From: CBDCYN01 sp965224205
GTDB lineage: Bacteria > Planctomycetota > Phycisphaerae > Phycisphaerales > Phycisphaeraceae
Direction of reading: 5' to 3'
DNA length: 64,000 nt
NCBI GenBank assembly: GCA_965224205.1
Contig: CBDCYN010000043.1
Span: 1-64,000, forward strand
In this document: positions 44,825-54,176 of the stretch, one piece after another
Layout of the letters: each line of letters begins with the position of its first letter
How positions within the stretch are numbered: the first letter of the stretch is position 1
Notes under the pieces: generated by a model
The model's input: the letters and a program-made list of their open reading frames with translations, nothing else
Database searches by the model: none
Told to the model about the DNA's origin: nothing
Made by a program: the position numbers and the translations under genes

Positions 44825-46183
44825 ATGAGTGATATCTTCGATGAAACCGTAACGTTTGAACAACTTGGCCTGCGTAGCAGCGTGCTCAAAGGGGTAGAAC
44901 AAGCCGGGTTCAAGCACCCCACCCACATCCAGGCCTCGGTGATCCGCGCCACGCTCGACGGCCACGATATCATCGGCCAGGCCAAGACCGGTACCGGCAA
45001 GACCGCCTCGTTCGGGCTGCCCCTGCTTCACCTGGCTGACAAAGCCACCGCGATGCAGGCCCTGGTGCTCGTGCCCACACGCGAGCTGGCCGTGCAGGTC
45101 GCCCAGGAGCTCGAGACCCTCGGCAAGCACACCCCGATCCGGTCGGTGTGCATCATCGGCGGCCACTCGATGCGCGACCAGTCCAAGTCGATCAAGGACG
45201 GGGCCCAAATCATGGTCGGTACCCCAGGGCGGGTGATGGATATGTACGGCCGGCGGGAGGTCCACTTCAAGCAGGTCAAGTACATCGTCCTCGACGAGGT
45301 CGACCGGATGCTCGATATCGGGTTCCGCGACGATATCCGCAAGATCCTCTCGATGGTCAAGCAGTCGCACCAGACGATCTTTGTGTCGGCGACGATCAGC
45401 GAAGAGATCGAGCGTCTAGCCCGCAAGTTCACCCGCAAGGACGACACCGAGCGCATCACCGCGGTGTCCAGCTCGCTGACCGTGTCCCTGGTCGATCAGA
45501 AGTACCTGCCGGTCGAGGCGTGGGACAAGCGGGCGCTGCTGCTGCACCTACTGCGCCACGAAGAGCCCGACACCACCGTGGTGTTCTGCCGCACCAAAGC
45601 GACCGTACACCGCGTGACCAAGTACCTCCAAGATAAAAAAATCAACGCCCGGCAAATCCACGGCGACCTGGCCCAGGTCAAACGCAACCGCGTGATCAAA
45701 TCGATGCGCAAAGGCACCCTCGACGTGCTGATCGCTTCGGACCTCGCCGCACGCGGCCTGGACATCGAGCACATCTCCCACGTGATCAACTACGACCTAC
45801 CCGACGACCCCGAGCTCTACATCCACCGCATCGGGCGCACGGCCCGCGCCGGCCGACGGGGGATCGCCTGGTCGTTCGTCACCCCCGATCAGGGTCAATT
45901 GCTCACCGAGATCGAGAAGCTCACCGGGACCCTGATCGAGAAGATGGAGTACCCCGACTTCAAACCCGGCCCGTTGCCCAAGGACGTCGCCGAAGAGCGA
46001 CAGCGACAGCAGCAACGGTCAAGCAAATCACTGAGCGAGACTTTAACCGACCGCACCCAAGGCACCTCGATTGAAGAGCTCGAAGGCGAAGAACTTGAGA
46101 AGCTGTTCCCCGGAGGGGTGATCCCCTCCAACGCCCCACCACGGACACTCGGGTCCCGGTTCAAGACGCGCCGGCGACGTTGA
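44825..46183 (+). CDS. DEAD-box RNA helicase
   Basis: A 452-residue ATP-dependent RNA helicase for RNA remodelling (ribosome assembly or cold adaptation). The Q motif has Q36, motif I is AKTGTGKT (53-60), PTREL, TPGR, motif II VLDEVD (157-160, with Val in place of the usual Ala), SAT (188-190) and HRIGRTAR are all present. The C-terminal tail is basic and Arg/Gln-rich, as in RhlE-type helicases. The DEVD variant is found in functional relatives. It ends convergent with the sdh operon, 54 bases apart. Confidence 0.93.
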   Translation: MSDIFDETVTFEQLGLRSSVLKGVEQAGFKHPTHIQASVIRATLDGHDIIGQAKTGTGKTASFGLPLLHLADKATAMQALVLVPTRELAVQVAQELETLGKHTPIRSVCIIGGHSMRDQSKSIKDGAQIMVGTPGRVMDMYGRREVHFKQVKYIVLDEVDRMLDIGFRDDIRKILSMVKQSHQTIFVSATISEEIERLARKFTRKDDTERITAVSSSLTVSLVDQKYLPVEAWDKRALLLHLLRHEEPDTTVVFCRTKATVHRVTKYLQDKKINARQIHGDLAQVKRNRVIKSMRKGTLDVLIASDLAARGLDIEHISHVINYDLPDDPELYIHRIGRTARAGRRGIAWSFVTPDQGQLLTEIEKLTGTLIEKMEYPDFKPGPLPKDVAEERQRQQQRSSKSLSETLTDRTQGTSIEELEGEELEKLFPGGVIPSNAPPRTLGSRFKTRRRR

Positions 46184-46237
46184 TGATCCAAGAATGACCC
46201 CGGGACGGCTTGACGAACCATGACCGTGAGGGGAGGG

Positions 46238-47044
46238 TCACCTACCCGAAAAGAACTTGCGGATCGCGTGAACGGTGGTCTGTCGCCCCACCGCCGCGAT
46301 CGATTCGGTCAGCGGGATCTCCTTGGGGCAGACCTTCACACAGTTCTGGGCATTGCCGCAATCGGAGATCCCCCCGGGTTCTTCGAGGGCCTCGAGCCGA
46401 TCATCGCCAAGCACCTTCCCGGTGGTGTGGGCGTTGAAGTACCGCACCTGGCTGATCGCCGCGGCCCCGATGAAGTCGTTATCGATCAGGAACTGCGGGC
46501 AGGCTTCGAGGCAGCACCCACACGTCATGCACCGCGACATCGCGTAACGCATGTCCTGCTGCTGGGGGGACTCGGTGGGCCCGGGGCCGAGGCTGTGCGT
46601 CCCATCGGTGGGGACCCAGGCCTTAACCTTGATCAGCGAATCGAACATACGGTGCCGATCGACCATCAGGTCACGCACGACCGGGAACTTCGTCATCGGC
46701 TCGAGGATGACCGTACCGTCGTCCGATACCTCGTCGAGCAACGCGTCGATCAGGGCCGAGCAGCTCTGGCGGACCCTGCCGTTGATGACCATGGTGCACG
46801 CCCCGCAGACTTCTTCGAGGCAGTTGCAATCCCACACCACGGGCGCGACCTGCCGCCCGTCAGTCGTGGTGGGGTTGGCGGCGATCCACTGGAGGCAGCT
46901 GATCACGTTCGCGTTGGGCTTATACGGCACGTCGAACTGCTGCCAGTACGACGAACCCTGCGGGTTGTCTTGCCGCTTGATCTTGAAACGGATCACCCGG
47001 TCATCGGTGGATGGTTCATTGGTCGTCATACAGGTTCCGATCAT
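46238..47044 (-). CDS. sdhB: Succinate dehydrogenase/fumarate reductase iron-sulfur subunit
   Basis: A 268-residue electron-transfer subunit between SdhA and the membrane quinone site. The [2Fe-2S] ligands are in CNCLEEVCGACTM plus the Cys of VRQSCSAL. The [4Fe-4S] and [3Fe-4S] ligands are in CMTCGCCLEACP and CGNAQNCVKVCPKEIPL. All Cys are in place. The start at 47044 is favoured because its ATG overlaps the stop of the upstream small gene by ATGA (47041-47044). It is last in the sdhC-sdhA-orf-sdhB order. Confidence 0.95.
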   Translation of the reverse strand: MIGTCMTTNEPSTDDRVIRFKIKRQDNPQGSSYWQQFDVPYKPNANVISCLQWIAANPTTTDGRQVAPVVWDCNCLEEVCGACTMVINGRVRQSCSALIDALLDEVSDDGTVILEPMTKFPVVRDLMVDRHRMFDSLIKVKAWVPTDGTHSLGPGPTESPQQQDMRYAMSRCMTCGCCLEACPQFLIDNDFIGAAAISQVRYFNAHTTGKVLGDDRLEALEEPGGISDCGNAQNCVKVCPKEIPLTESIAAVGRQTTVHAIRKFFSGR

Positions 47045-47598
47045 TCTTGCGTCGTCAGGGATGACTCAGCCGCCGTGCGGCCCGCGGTCCAGTCGACCCT
47101 AAAGTGTACATCGGCCCGTCGCCGTGCCCAGCCCAGAAACGCCCTTGCTTCGGCCTGATCGGCCAGGAACGTGCAATCGAGGTGCGCCAGCGGCCGGACT
47201 GATGCGTCGTAGAGCCATAGCCCCGCGCGATCAGCCGGTTCGCAGAACGGGTCGCGCCACCACGCCGCGGCGATGTCCGCCAACGCGACCCTCGCCTCCG
47301 AGCCCGGAGCCGTGATATAGAGGGCGTCGTCCGAAACCGCCAACTGCCGGCCACGGACGCGGCGCCGGTCCGTCGCGACCGATCGCCACAACACCCAGCC
47401 CGTGACCACGACCAGGCCGACCGACGCGGCACGCATCACCGGGTTCGACCATTGGATCATCATCCAACCCGCGAAGATGATCATCATCACCGCCGCCCCG
47501 ATCACCTTGTTCCACTGGTACCGCGCCATGCGCGACGGCGGCAGCCATAGATGGGCCTGATCTTCGGGGTAAGGGACGGTGGTGGTGCATCGACTCAT
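47041..47598 (-). CDS. Two-helix membrane protein within the sdh operon
   Basis: A 185-residue protein with two adjacent transmembrane helices (about residues 31-68, IGAAVMMIIFAGWMMIQW and AASVGLVVVTGWVLW) and a soluble C-terminus with a PH-like pattern (LAVSDDALYITAPG). No family is recognised with confidence. It lies 50 bases after sdhA and overlaps sdhB by ATGA, so it is co-translated with sdhB. It might assist complex assembly, since the operon has only one classical membrane subunit gene (sdhC), but this is inference. Confidence 0.8.
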   Translation of the reverse strand: MSRCTTTVPYPEDQAHLWLPPSRMARYQWNKVIGAAVMMIIFAGWMMIQWSNPVMRAASVGLVVVTGWVLWRSVATDRRRVRGRQLAVSDDALYITAPGSEARVALADIAAAWWRDPFCEPADRAGLWLYDASVRPLAHLDCTFLADQAEARAFLGWARRRADVHFRVDWTAGRTAAESSLTTQE

Positions 47599-47648
47599 CG
47601 TTTTTAAACCGCAGTCCGTTAGGCCCCGTTAATGACGGGAGGTGCTCT

Positions 47649-49550
47649 TCATGTCGTCGCGGCGGCAGGGGTTTGCGTGTCTTTCTGATCGTCGCCCGTC
47701 GCTTCGACCTTGCCGTACGTCCGCGCCCGCGGTTCGATCAGCGGGGTGGGCACCGGTTCAAACTCCAAGACCGCCTTACCCGCGGCAGGGTCGTACTTGG
47801 CGATCGTGGTGTTGTGGAACTTCTCGTCGTCGCGTTCGGGGTAGTCGGGGCGGTAGTGCGAGCCGCGCGACTCCTTGCGCTCGATCGCCGCGATCAGGAT
47901 CGCCTCAGCGTAGATGAGCATGTCCCCCAGAGCCCGGGTGAAGCTGAGGTTCTGGTTCGTCCACGATCCGGTATCACTTAAACGCACCCGGCGGTAGTGC
48001 GCGATCATCTCGATCACCGCGTCGTAGGCTCGTCGCATCCGGCCTTCTTCACGCACCACGGTGCACGACTCGGTCATCTCGTCGCCGAGGCGCTGGTGCA
48101 GCTCGTACGGGTTGGCGTCCCCGTCGGACTCGATCAGCCGACGCATCTTCTGCTGCTCGTTCTCAACCGCTGCGTCGAAGAGGACACCCGGGACGTCATC
48201 AGCTCGCTGACCTGGAACCGCGTCCTTCACGTAGTTGACCACGCTCAGCCCGCAGAACAGCCCGTCGAAGATACAGTTGAGCAACGCGTTGGCCCCGAGG
48301 CGCGTCGCCCCGTGGTACTGGTAGTTGACCTCGCCAAACGCGTACAGCCCCGGGACGTTGGTCATCATGTTGTTGGGCGCCCCCAGGACCATACCTTTGT
48401 GGTCGTCCTTGGCGGTGTAGACCGTGTACAGCCCGCCCATGGAGTAGTGCACCGCCGGGAAGATCTTCATCGGCACGTGATGGGGGTCGTCGCCGGCGAA
48501 CTTCTCGTAGATCTCGAGGATCCCTTCAAGCTTCTTCTTGTTGGCGTCGGGCAGGTGCGAGACGTCGAGGTACACCATGCGCCCCCCCCCCACACCGTAA
48601 CCGTCGCGGCAGGCATAAAAAATCTCACGCGTGGCGATGTCGCGCGGCACCAGGTTGCCGTACTTGGGGTATTTTTCCTCAAGGAAGTACCACCGCTCGT
48701 TCGTGGGGATGTCGTTGGGGGCGCGGGTGTCTTTCTTCTTTCGGGGTACCCACACGCGCCCGCCCTCGCCGCGGGCTGATTCGCTCATGAGCCGGCACTT
48801 GTCTTCACCCGGGATCGCGGTGGGGTGGACCTGGATGAACTCCGGGTTGCCCAGCCACGCCCCGGCTTGGTAGCAACGGGCCGCCGCCCCGCCGGTGCAG
48901 ATCACGCTCATCGTGCTCTTGCCGAAGATCACCCCGCACCCGCCGGTAGCCATGACCACCGCGTCGGCGCGGAAGGCACGGACCTCCATCGTCCGCATGT
49001 CCTGGGCGACGATCCCGCGGCACACCCCGTCACCATCCACCACCGGCCAGAGGAATTCCCAGAACTCGTATTTTGTGACCTTGCCTTCGGCTTCGTATCG
49101 GCGGGTCTGCTCGTCGAGGGCGTAGAGCAATTGCTGTCCGGTCGTGGCCCCGGCGAAGTGGGTGCGTCTAAATAGGCTACCCCCGAACAGCCGCAGGTCG
49201 CGGTACCCCTCGGACGTGCGGTTGAACGGCACGCCCATCCGGTCCATGAGGTCGATGATCTTCGGCGCCCAGTGGGTCATCTCATACACCGGCGGCTGGT
49301 GCTGGAGGAAGTCGCCCCCGTAGAGGGTCTCGTCCATGTGCAGCCACTCGGAATAACCCTGCTGGCGGGCGACCTCGTTGCAGGCGTTGATCCCGCCCTG
49401 GGCACAGACGCTGTGCGACCGCTTGACCGGGACCATGCTAAACAGGTCGACCGGTGTGCCGGCCTCGGCGATCCGCACCGACGCCGCCAAGCCAGCCAAG
49501 CCCCCACCGACGACGATCACCCTGGGTTGTTGGGCCCCATGTTCAGCCAT
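47649..49550 (-). CDS. sdhA: Succinate dehydrogenase/fumarate reductase flavoprotein subunit
   Basis: A 633-residue catalytic subunit that interconverts succinate and fumarate. The FAD-binding start is VIVVGGGLAGLAASVRI, the His-flavin loop is MVPVKRSHSVCAQGGINA (covalent His in RSHS), HPTAIPG and RGEGGRV mark substrate binding, and the C-terminal part ends in a short Lys/Asp/Gln tail. The length fits the long form seen in Bacteroidetes-, epsilonproteobacterial- and planctomycete-type complexes. It follows sdhC with a strong intercistronic hairpin between the two. Confidence 0.97.
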   Translation of the reverse strand: MAEHGAQQPRVIVVGGGLAGLAASVRIAEAGTPVDLFSMVPVKRSHSVCAQGGINACNEVARQQGYSEWLHMDETLYGGDFLQHQPPVYEMTHWAPKIIDLMDRMGVPFNRTSEGYRDLRLFGGSLFRRTHFAGATTGQQLLYALDEQTRRYEAEGKVTKYEFWEFLWPVVDGDGVCRGIVAQDMRTMEVRAFRADAVVMATGGCGVIFGKSTMSVICTGGAAARCYQAGAWLGNPEFIQVHPTAIPGEDKCRLMSESARGEGGRVWVPRKKKDTRAPNDIPTNERWYFLEEKYPKYGNLVPRDIATREIFYACRDGYGVGGGRMVYLDVSHLPDANKKKLEGILEIYEKFAGDDPHHVPMKIFPAVHYSMGGLYTVYTAKDDHKGMVLGAPNNMMTNVPGLYAFGEVNYQYHGATRLGANALLNCIFDGLFCGLSVVNYVKDAVPGQRADDVPGVLFDAAVENEQQKMRRLIESDGDANPYELHQRLGDEMTESCTVVREEGRMRRAYDAVIEMIAHYRRVRLSDTGSWTNQNLSFTRALGDMLIYAEAILIAAIERKESRGSHYRPDYPERDDEKFHNTTIAKYDPAAGKAVLEFEPVPTPLIEPRARTYGKVEATGDDQKDTQTPAAATT

Positions 49551-49596
49551 AACGGTTTACCTCATTACCTGCTCGTCGCCCGACGTCACGCCTGCA

Positions 49597-49626
49597 GAAG
49601 GCCACGGATTGTAATCCGTGGCCTTC
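49597..49626 (-). other. Intercistronic hairpin between sdhC and sdhA
   Basis: Perfect 14-base-pair stem gaaggccacggatt/aatccgtggccttc with a 2-base spacer (gt). No T-run follows in the leftward direction, so it is more likely an mRNA-stabilising or processing hairpin than a terminator. Confidence 0.75.
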
Positions 49627-49641
49627 ACCACGGGCGCGCCC

Positions 49642-50487
49642 TTAATGCGTCGCGATCCCCTCTGGTTGAACGTCGATCCGCCTGTCAACCGGGGCGGGTG
49701 CTGACCCGACCGCGTGGTCGTCGTCAATCATCCGTTCATACGCCGCCCGTTCGGCGGGCGAAACCTCGTAGCTGCGTGCTCCGATGATCGCCCCGGCTGA
49801 GAACACGGTCAGCGCCATCCCCAAGCCCGCGCATGCGTACCCCCACCGCCGCTGGGCCGCGACGCTGATCGTCAGCCCCCAGCTGATCGCCGCCGTCCAC
49901 AGCCCGTTGCACCAGTGATATACCACGCTCAATACCCCGACGACGTACAACGCCAAGACCACGTTCGACTGCAACGCCATCGCGGTGGTGGCGTGGGCTA
50001 ACGGCGTGCCGTCGGGGCCGCTCACGTAGAACGGGGTGAACCACCCGAACAGGCTCCACCGCCACCGCAGCGTCGCGATGTGCAGGAAAATAAAAATCAA
50101 CGCGACGATCCCGGTCACGCGCTGCAACTGGTAGCGGACGTTACCGCCGTACCGGTACTGGCGGGTATTGGGCTTGCCGCTAAACGTGTACACCAACCCC
50201 AGGATCGCGTGGAAGCCGATGCTCGACCACAGGGCGATCTCGACGTAGAGCAGGGCCGGGGTGGAATGGATGAAGTCGACTTCGTGCTGGAAATGGTTCA
50301 CGCCGTGGGCGTCGGTGCCCATGATCATCTGGAAGTTCGTGAACAGGTGCATGATCACGAATACCCCCACCGGCACGATCCCCGATAGGGAGTGCAGCCG
50401 ACGCAGCAGGAAGTGGTGCTGATCCAGGAACGACACGGCCGGGTCGGCTGACCCATGACCGGCAGGATGATTCGGTTGTGATGCCAC
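49642..50487 (-). CDS. sdhC: Succinate dehydrogenase cytochrome b subunit
   Basis: A 281-residue membrane anchor of the b558 type with five predicted helices. Heme-ligating His candidates are in LRRLHSLSGIVP, VIMHLFTNF, IGFHAILG, IFLHIATL and VVYHWCNG, the pattern of the single-subunit (FrdC/SdhC type B) family that needs no SdhD. The C-terminal 45 residues are soluble and acidic. It is first gene of the sdh operon. Two His are expected per heme, consistent with a di-heme anchor. Confidence 0.92.
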   Translation of the reverse strand: MASQPNHPAGHGSADPAVSFLDQHHFLLRRLHSLSGIVPVGVFVIMHLFTNFQMIMGTDAHGVNHFQHEVDFIHSTPALLYVEIALWSSIGFHAILGLVYTFSGKPNTRQYRYGGNVRYQLQRVTGIVALIFIFLHIATLRWRWSLFGWFTPFYVSGPDGTPLAHATTAMALQSNVVLALYVVGVLSVVYHWCNGLWTAAISWGLTISVAAQRRWGYACAGLGMALTVFSAGAIIGARSYEVSPAERAAYERMIDDDHAVGSAPAPVDRRIDVQPEGIATH

Positions 50488-50608
50488 GCGTAGTTGCCCT
50501 CATCGGCCGGGGTAGATATTGCTCGTCCATAGACGCCCCGACCCGGTCTTGCTGTTCATCCACAGAATAACCCTGTGACCCACCACGTCAAAGACGATCG
50601 AAATCGCC

Positions 50609-51535
50609 TCACGCCCCGCCCATCAAGACCGCAAGCAACCCCTTCTGGGCGTGCAACCGGTTGTGGGCCTGGGGGAATACCCGGCTGCGGGGCCCATCGA
50701 TCACGTCGTCGGTGATCTCTAGGTTCCGGTACGCTGGCAGGCAGTGCAGGACCACCGCGTGGGGTGGGGCGGTCTCGAGCAAACGGCTGTTGATCTGATA
50801 ATCGGCAAATATCGCCCGGCGCGCAGCGGTCTCGTCTTCTTGGCCCATCGACACCCACGTATCGGTGTACAACGCGTCAGCCTCCTTGACCGCCTGGGCG
50901 GGGTCTTCGGTCACCATGATCGCCAGGCCCGGCGACTCATTCTTCAGTTTTTCAAGGAACGCATCATCGAAGGTGTAGCCCGACGGGCAAGCCAAGTGGA
51001 ACCGCAGCCCTAGCTTGCCGCAGACCATCGCGAGGCTGCGGGCGACGTTGTTGCCGTCACCGATATACGCCAGTGTCTTGCCCGTTAGGTCCCGCCCGAA
51101 CTCGTCCATGAGGGTCATCATGTCCGCGAGGACCTGGGCGGGGTGGGATCGATCGCTTAACGCATTGATGACCGGGATCGCGCTGTGGGAAGCAAGGTCT
51201 TGGAGCTTTTCGTGTTCATAGACCCTGGCCATGATCCCGTGGACCATGCCGCTAAGGACGCGGGCGACGTCGGCGGAGCTTTCACGCGTGCCTAGGCCGA
51301 CCTCCCCGGAACGCAACAAGATCGCGTGGCCACCCAGGTCGAGCATCGCCTGCTCGAAGCTCACCCGCGTACGCAGGCTGGGTTTCTCGAAGATCATCGC
51401 CAGGGTCTTGCCGGTGAGGATCGGGTCGTTGGCCCGGCCGTCGAGGCGCTGGCGTCTAAGCTCAAAGGCCACATCGATCACACGGCGGATCTGTTCGCTA
51501 GGGGTATTGACGATCGACAGAAAATGCTTCATCAC
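50609..51535 (-). CDS. argF: Ornithine carbamoyltransferase
   Basis: A 308-residue enzyme that makes citrulline from ornithine and carbamoyl phosphate. The carbamoyl-phosphate loop reads EKPSLRTRVSFE (usual form STRTR, with Leu for Thr seen in many relatives), HPAQVLADMMT binds the second phosphate site, and HCLPAYRNLEI is the ornithine/catalytic loop (usually HCLPAHRG, with Tyr replacing His here). It probably forms a trimer. It lies just downstream of argB on the same strand, giving an argB-argF pair. Confidence 0.94.
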   Translation of the reverse strand: MMKHFLSIVNTPSEQIRRVIDVAFELRRQRLDGRANDPILTGKTLAMIFEKPSLRTRVSFEQAMLDLGGHAILLRSGEVGLGTRESSADVARVLSGMVHGIMARVYEHEKLQDLASHSAIPVINALSDRSHPAQVLADMMTLMDEFGRDLTGKTLAYIGDGNNVARSLAMVCGKLGLRFHLACPSGYTFDDAFLEKLKNESPGLAIMVTEDPAQAVKEADALYTDTWVSMGQEDETAARRAIFADYQINSRLLETAPPHAVVLHCLPAYRNLEITDDVIDGPRSRVFPQAHNRLHAQKGLLAVLMGGA

Positions 51536-51626
51536 TTAGCTCGGGATTTCGGCGATACAGTTGTTAGAAACACCATGTTTAGACATCGTTACTCCACGAG
51601 CCGGGGCGGATTGATCCAGATCTCGA

Positions 51627-52550
51627 TCACAGCACGATCTCGGTGCCGACCCCCTCTTTGGTGTAGATCTCCAGCATCAAGGAGTGAGGGATCCGCCCGT
51701 CGATAATGTGCACCTTGGCCACGCCCGCCTTGAGGGCGGTCAAGCCGGCCTCGACTTTTGGGAGCATCCCTTCGGTGATCACGCCATCTGCGATCAGCCC
51801 CTCGATCTGGTTCTTCGTAAGGTGGCTGACGAAACTGCCCTGCTGGTCCGAGACGCGGATCCCGTGGGTATCGCTCACCAGCACCAGCTTATCGGCGACC
51901 ACCGCCGCGGCGACGTGGCCCGCGACGCTGTCGGCGTTGACGTTGAGCTTGCCCCCCGCCGGGTCGCGGGCGATCGGGGCGATCACGGGGATGGTCCTGG
52001 CCTCGACCAGGGCGTTGAGCAGGTCGGCATTGACCGAACTAACCCGGCCCACGAGCCCGATATCGATTTTGCGCTTGGGCCGGTCCTTGATCGAAACCCC
52101 GCCGCCGGCTAGGTCTTGGACCGGTTCGTCATCGGCTTCGAGGAACATGCGCTGGGCGAAGACCACGCAGCTCGAGAGGCTGTGCAGGCCCATCGCCTTG
52201 GTTTCCGCAAGAGCGATCTGATTCACGATCCCGGCGTTGACCTGCTCGACCAGGACATGCTCAGCGATCGAGAGGGTGCGCTCGTCGGTGTACCGGTGGC
52301 CCTGTACGAACTGGGCGTCGATCCCCGCTTGCCCCATAGCGTCGGTGATCGCCTTGCCACCGCCGTGGACCAGGACCGGGCGGATCCCCACCGCGTGCAT
52401 GAAGCACACGTCCTGGATCAGGCTCGCCAGGGCCGAGGGGTCGTCCATGATCGACCCGCCGATCTTCACGACCACAACCTTCCCGTTGAACCGCCGGATG
52501 TATTCATACGCCTCGACGAGCGACGCGGCTTTGTGGATAGCTTCTTCCAT
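51627..52550 (-). CDS. argB: Acetylglutamate kinase
   Basis: A 307-residue enzyme for the second step of arginine biosynthesis. VVVKIGGSIMDD begins the amino-acid-kinase fold, VLVHGGGKAITDAM binds the substrate, NVNADSVAGHVAAAVVA is the ATP-site signature and KVEAGLTALKAGVAKVHIIDGR the C-terminal strand. It has the roughly 25-residue N-terminal extension typical of arginine-feedback-regulated ArgB. argF follows 91 bases downstream on the same strand. argC is at 13.5 kb. Confidence 0.95.
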   Translation of the reverse strand: MEEAIHKAASLVEAYEYIRRFNGKVVVVKIGGSIMDDPSALASLIQDVCFMHAVGIRPVLVHGGGKAITDAMGQAGIDAQFVQGHRYTDERTLSIAEHVLVEQVNAGIVNQIALAETKAMGLHSLSSCVVFAQRMFLEADDEPVQDLAGGGVSIKDRPKRKIDIGLVGRVSSVNADLLNALVEARTIPVIAPIARDPAGGKLNVNADSVAGHVAAAVVADKLVLVSDTHGIRVSDQQGSFVSHLTKNQIEGLIADGVITEGMLPKVEAGLTALKAGVAKVHIIDGRIPHSLMLEIYTKEGVGTEIVL

Positions 52551-52881
52551 CGTGGCAATCCGGTTGAGGCTCTGCGGTCGTGTGTCACTGGCTGGTGGTC
52601 AGCCCGTGTGAATGCTGTATTATTTTTGGCCTATGCACTGCCGGGCCGGCCGCCGATGACGCCCAGTGCGAGTTTCGAGACCTAGCTCAGAACGCAACCC
52701 TACCGTAGGGCGAGCCAAACCGTTCAATCTAGCCGCTGGCCGGGCGGTCCGCAAAAGTGATCGGCGGCGGCCACGACGCGGTGCGAGTGGCGGGACCTTC
52801 TGATATGTTAAAGGCTGACAACGTGAACGGTCGCTGCGCCCCCTACAGGGACGCGACGCTGAGTTTTGGGAGTGCTGAGTT
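52551..52881. promoter_or_regulatory. Divergent region argB/acidic lipoprotein
   Basis: These 331 bases separate two divergent genes and must contain both promoters. No clear consensus is seen. No gene is supported. Confidence 0.45.
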
Positions 52882-54045
52882 ATGACGTTGAAACAAGGTA
52901 TGCTGCTAGGTATCGCCGCTGGGTTGTTGGTGATGGGGACGGGGTGCGTGTCGAATGAACACGATGATGATGAAGTCATCGTGCTCGCGGAAGATCCCAC
53001 CTACGACGAGACGCATCCTTACGCCGAGGATGACTCTTGGCAAGCCGTCGACGGGGTCGCTGAGCCCGGCCTTACCGGTTTGCCCGATACGGCTGACCCC
53101 GGTGATCGTCTGGCCCAGACCGACGATGGGTTAGTAATCGAAGACCGCGTCGCGGATGGACCGGTCGACTCAGAACCGCAGACCCCCGCCGAGCCGGACG
53201 GCTTACCGCAAGCCCATGCGGACGGCGCGATCCCGGTCATCCCCGACGACCCTCACACCGCGACCGGGGACGCGCACCCCGCTGAAGATGGCGCGGCGTT
53301 GGAAGCTGACCCCGGAGATGACGCTGGCGAGGGATTACCCGTGCCGCACGTCGACGCCCAGGAAGGGGAATACGACCCTGAGGCGGATGACCCGGCGCTG
53401 GGCGATGAAGAGGTTGCCGCTGAAGCTGCAGACGAGACAGCCCCTGAGGTCGAAGGGGGCGAACCGGTTGAAGAACCCGAACTGATCATTACCGGTGAGC
53501 CTTCGTTGATTGACGTGGACCGGTCGAACTGGTCACAGGTGACCGTTAGCCCGTACCCCGGGGTGACACACCACCACCCGCATTACTTCACGGACTGGTC
53601 GCTTCGCCCCACGGACACCCCGATCCGCTTCAGCGACCCCGTCGAGACCCAGCTCCAAGCAGCGATGCAGGACACCCACCACTGGGGCTGGGACGGGGCC
53701 AACGCGTTGTCGTTCATCGCCCAGCCGATTGAGTTCGGCGTCGACTTTTTTTTCATGATCCCGGGGCAGATCGACCACCCGATCTGGAAAGACGTTACGA
53801 CACCGGCGGCGCCCGGGTCACGCGTCTCAATGAGCCCGACCGATACCTCTGCGATGCGACTGGCCCGTAGACCCTTCTGGCATCGGAGTCGTATCACGTC
53901 GGTGATGCCCAACCAGCCCCAATCGGCCGTGGAGACCGTGGCCAACGCAGAAGACCTGGACGACGACGCAACCCGGCAGGCGCCCCGAGTGAGACCGCGA
54001 AGCCCAATGAAATCCAGACCACGATCACCGCTGGGCCGTCACTAG
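52882..54045 (+). CDS. Acidic repeat-rich lipoprotein of unknown function
   Basis: A 387-residue exported lipoprotein. The signal ends in the lipobox MGTGC (Cys about residue 22). Residues 25-210 are extremely acidic, dominated by Asp, Glu, Pro, Ala and Gly (for example EYDPEADDPALGDEE), likely disordered and possibly calcium-binding. Then comes a folded-looking segment with DWSLRPTDTP and AMQDTHHWGWDGANALSFI, and finally a short strongly basic C-terminus (RPRSPMKSRPRSPLG). I do not recognise the family. The basic end against an acidic body could let copies associate or bind other surface molecules. Confidence 0.75.
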   Translation: MTLKQGMLLGIAAGLLVMGTGCVSNEHDDDEVIVLAEDPTYDETHPYAEDDSWQAVDGVAEPGLTGLPDTADPGDRLAQTDDGLVIEDRVADGPVDSEPQTPAEPDGLPQAHADGAIPVIPDDPHTATGDAHPAEDGAALEADPGDDAGEGLPVPHVDAQEGEYDPEADDPALGDEEVAAEAADETAPEVEGGEPVEEPELIITGEPSLIDVDRSNWSQVTVSPYPGVTHHHPHYFTDWSLRPTDTPIRFSDPVETQLQAAMQDTHHWGWDGANALSFIAQPIEFGVDFFFMIPGQIDHPIWKDVTTPAAPGSRVSMSPTDTSAMRLARRPFWHRSRITSVMPNQPQSAVETVANAEDLDDDATRQAPRVRPRSPMKSRPRSPLGRH

Positions 54046-54069
54046 CCGGTCTGGACCCATCTAGTTAAT

Positions 54070-54088
54070 CGTGGTCCGCGGTTGGCCC
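54070..54088. repeat. Short repeat shared with 15-33
   Basis: A 19-base stretch with one mismatch to positions 15-33 (core ccgcggttggccc), lying just after the acidic lipoprotein gene. It may be a small dispersed repeat or chance. Confidence 0.3.
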
Positions 54089-54176
54089 CTCCCCGGGTCA
54101 GGCACCGCCCCTCCTATTTAGCGTCCGGTAAAGCCGTATCTATAGACTCGTTATCCTACCGGTTTCCCGACGCGCT

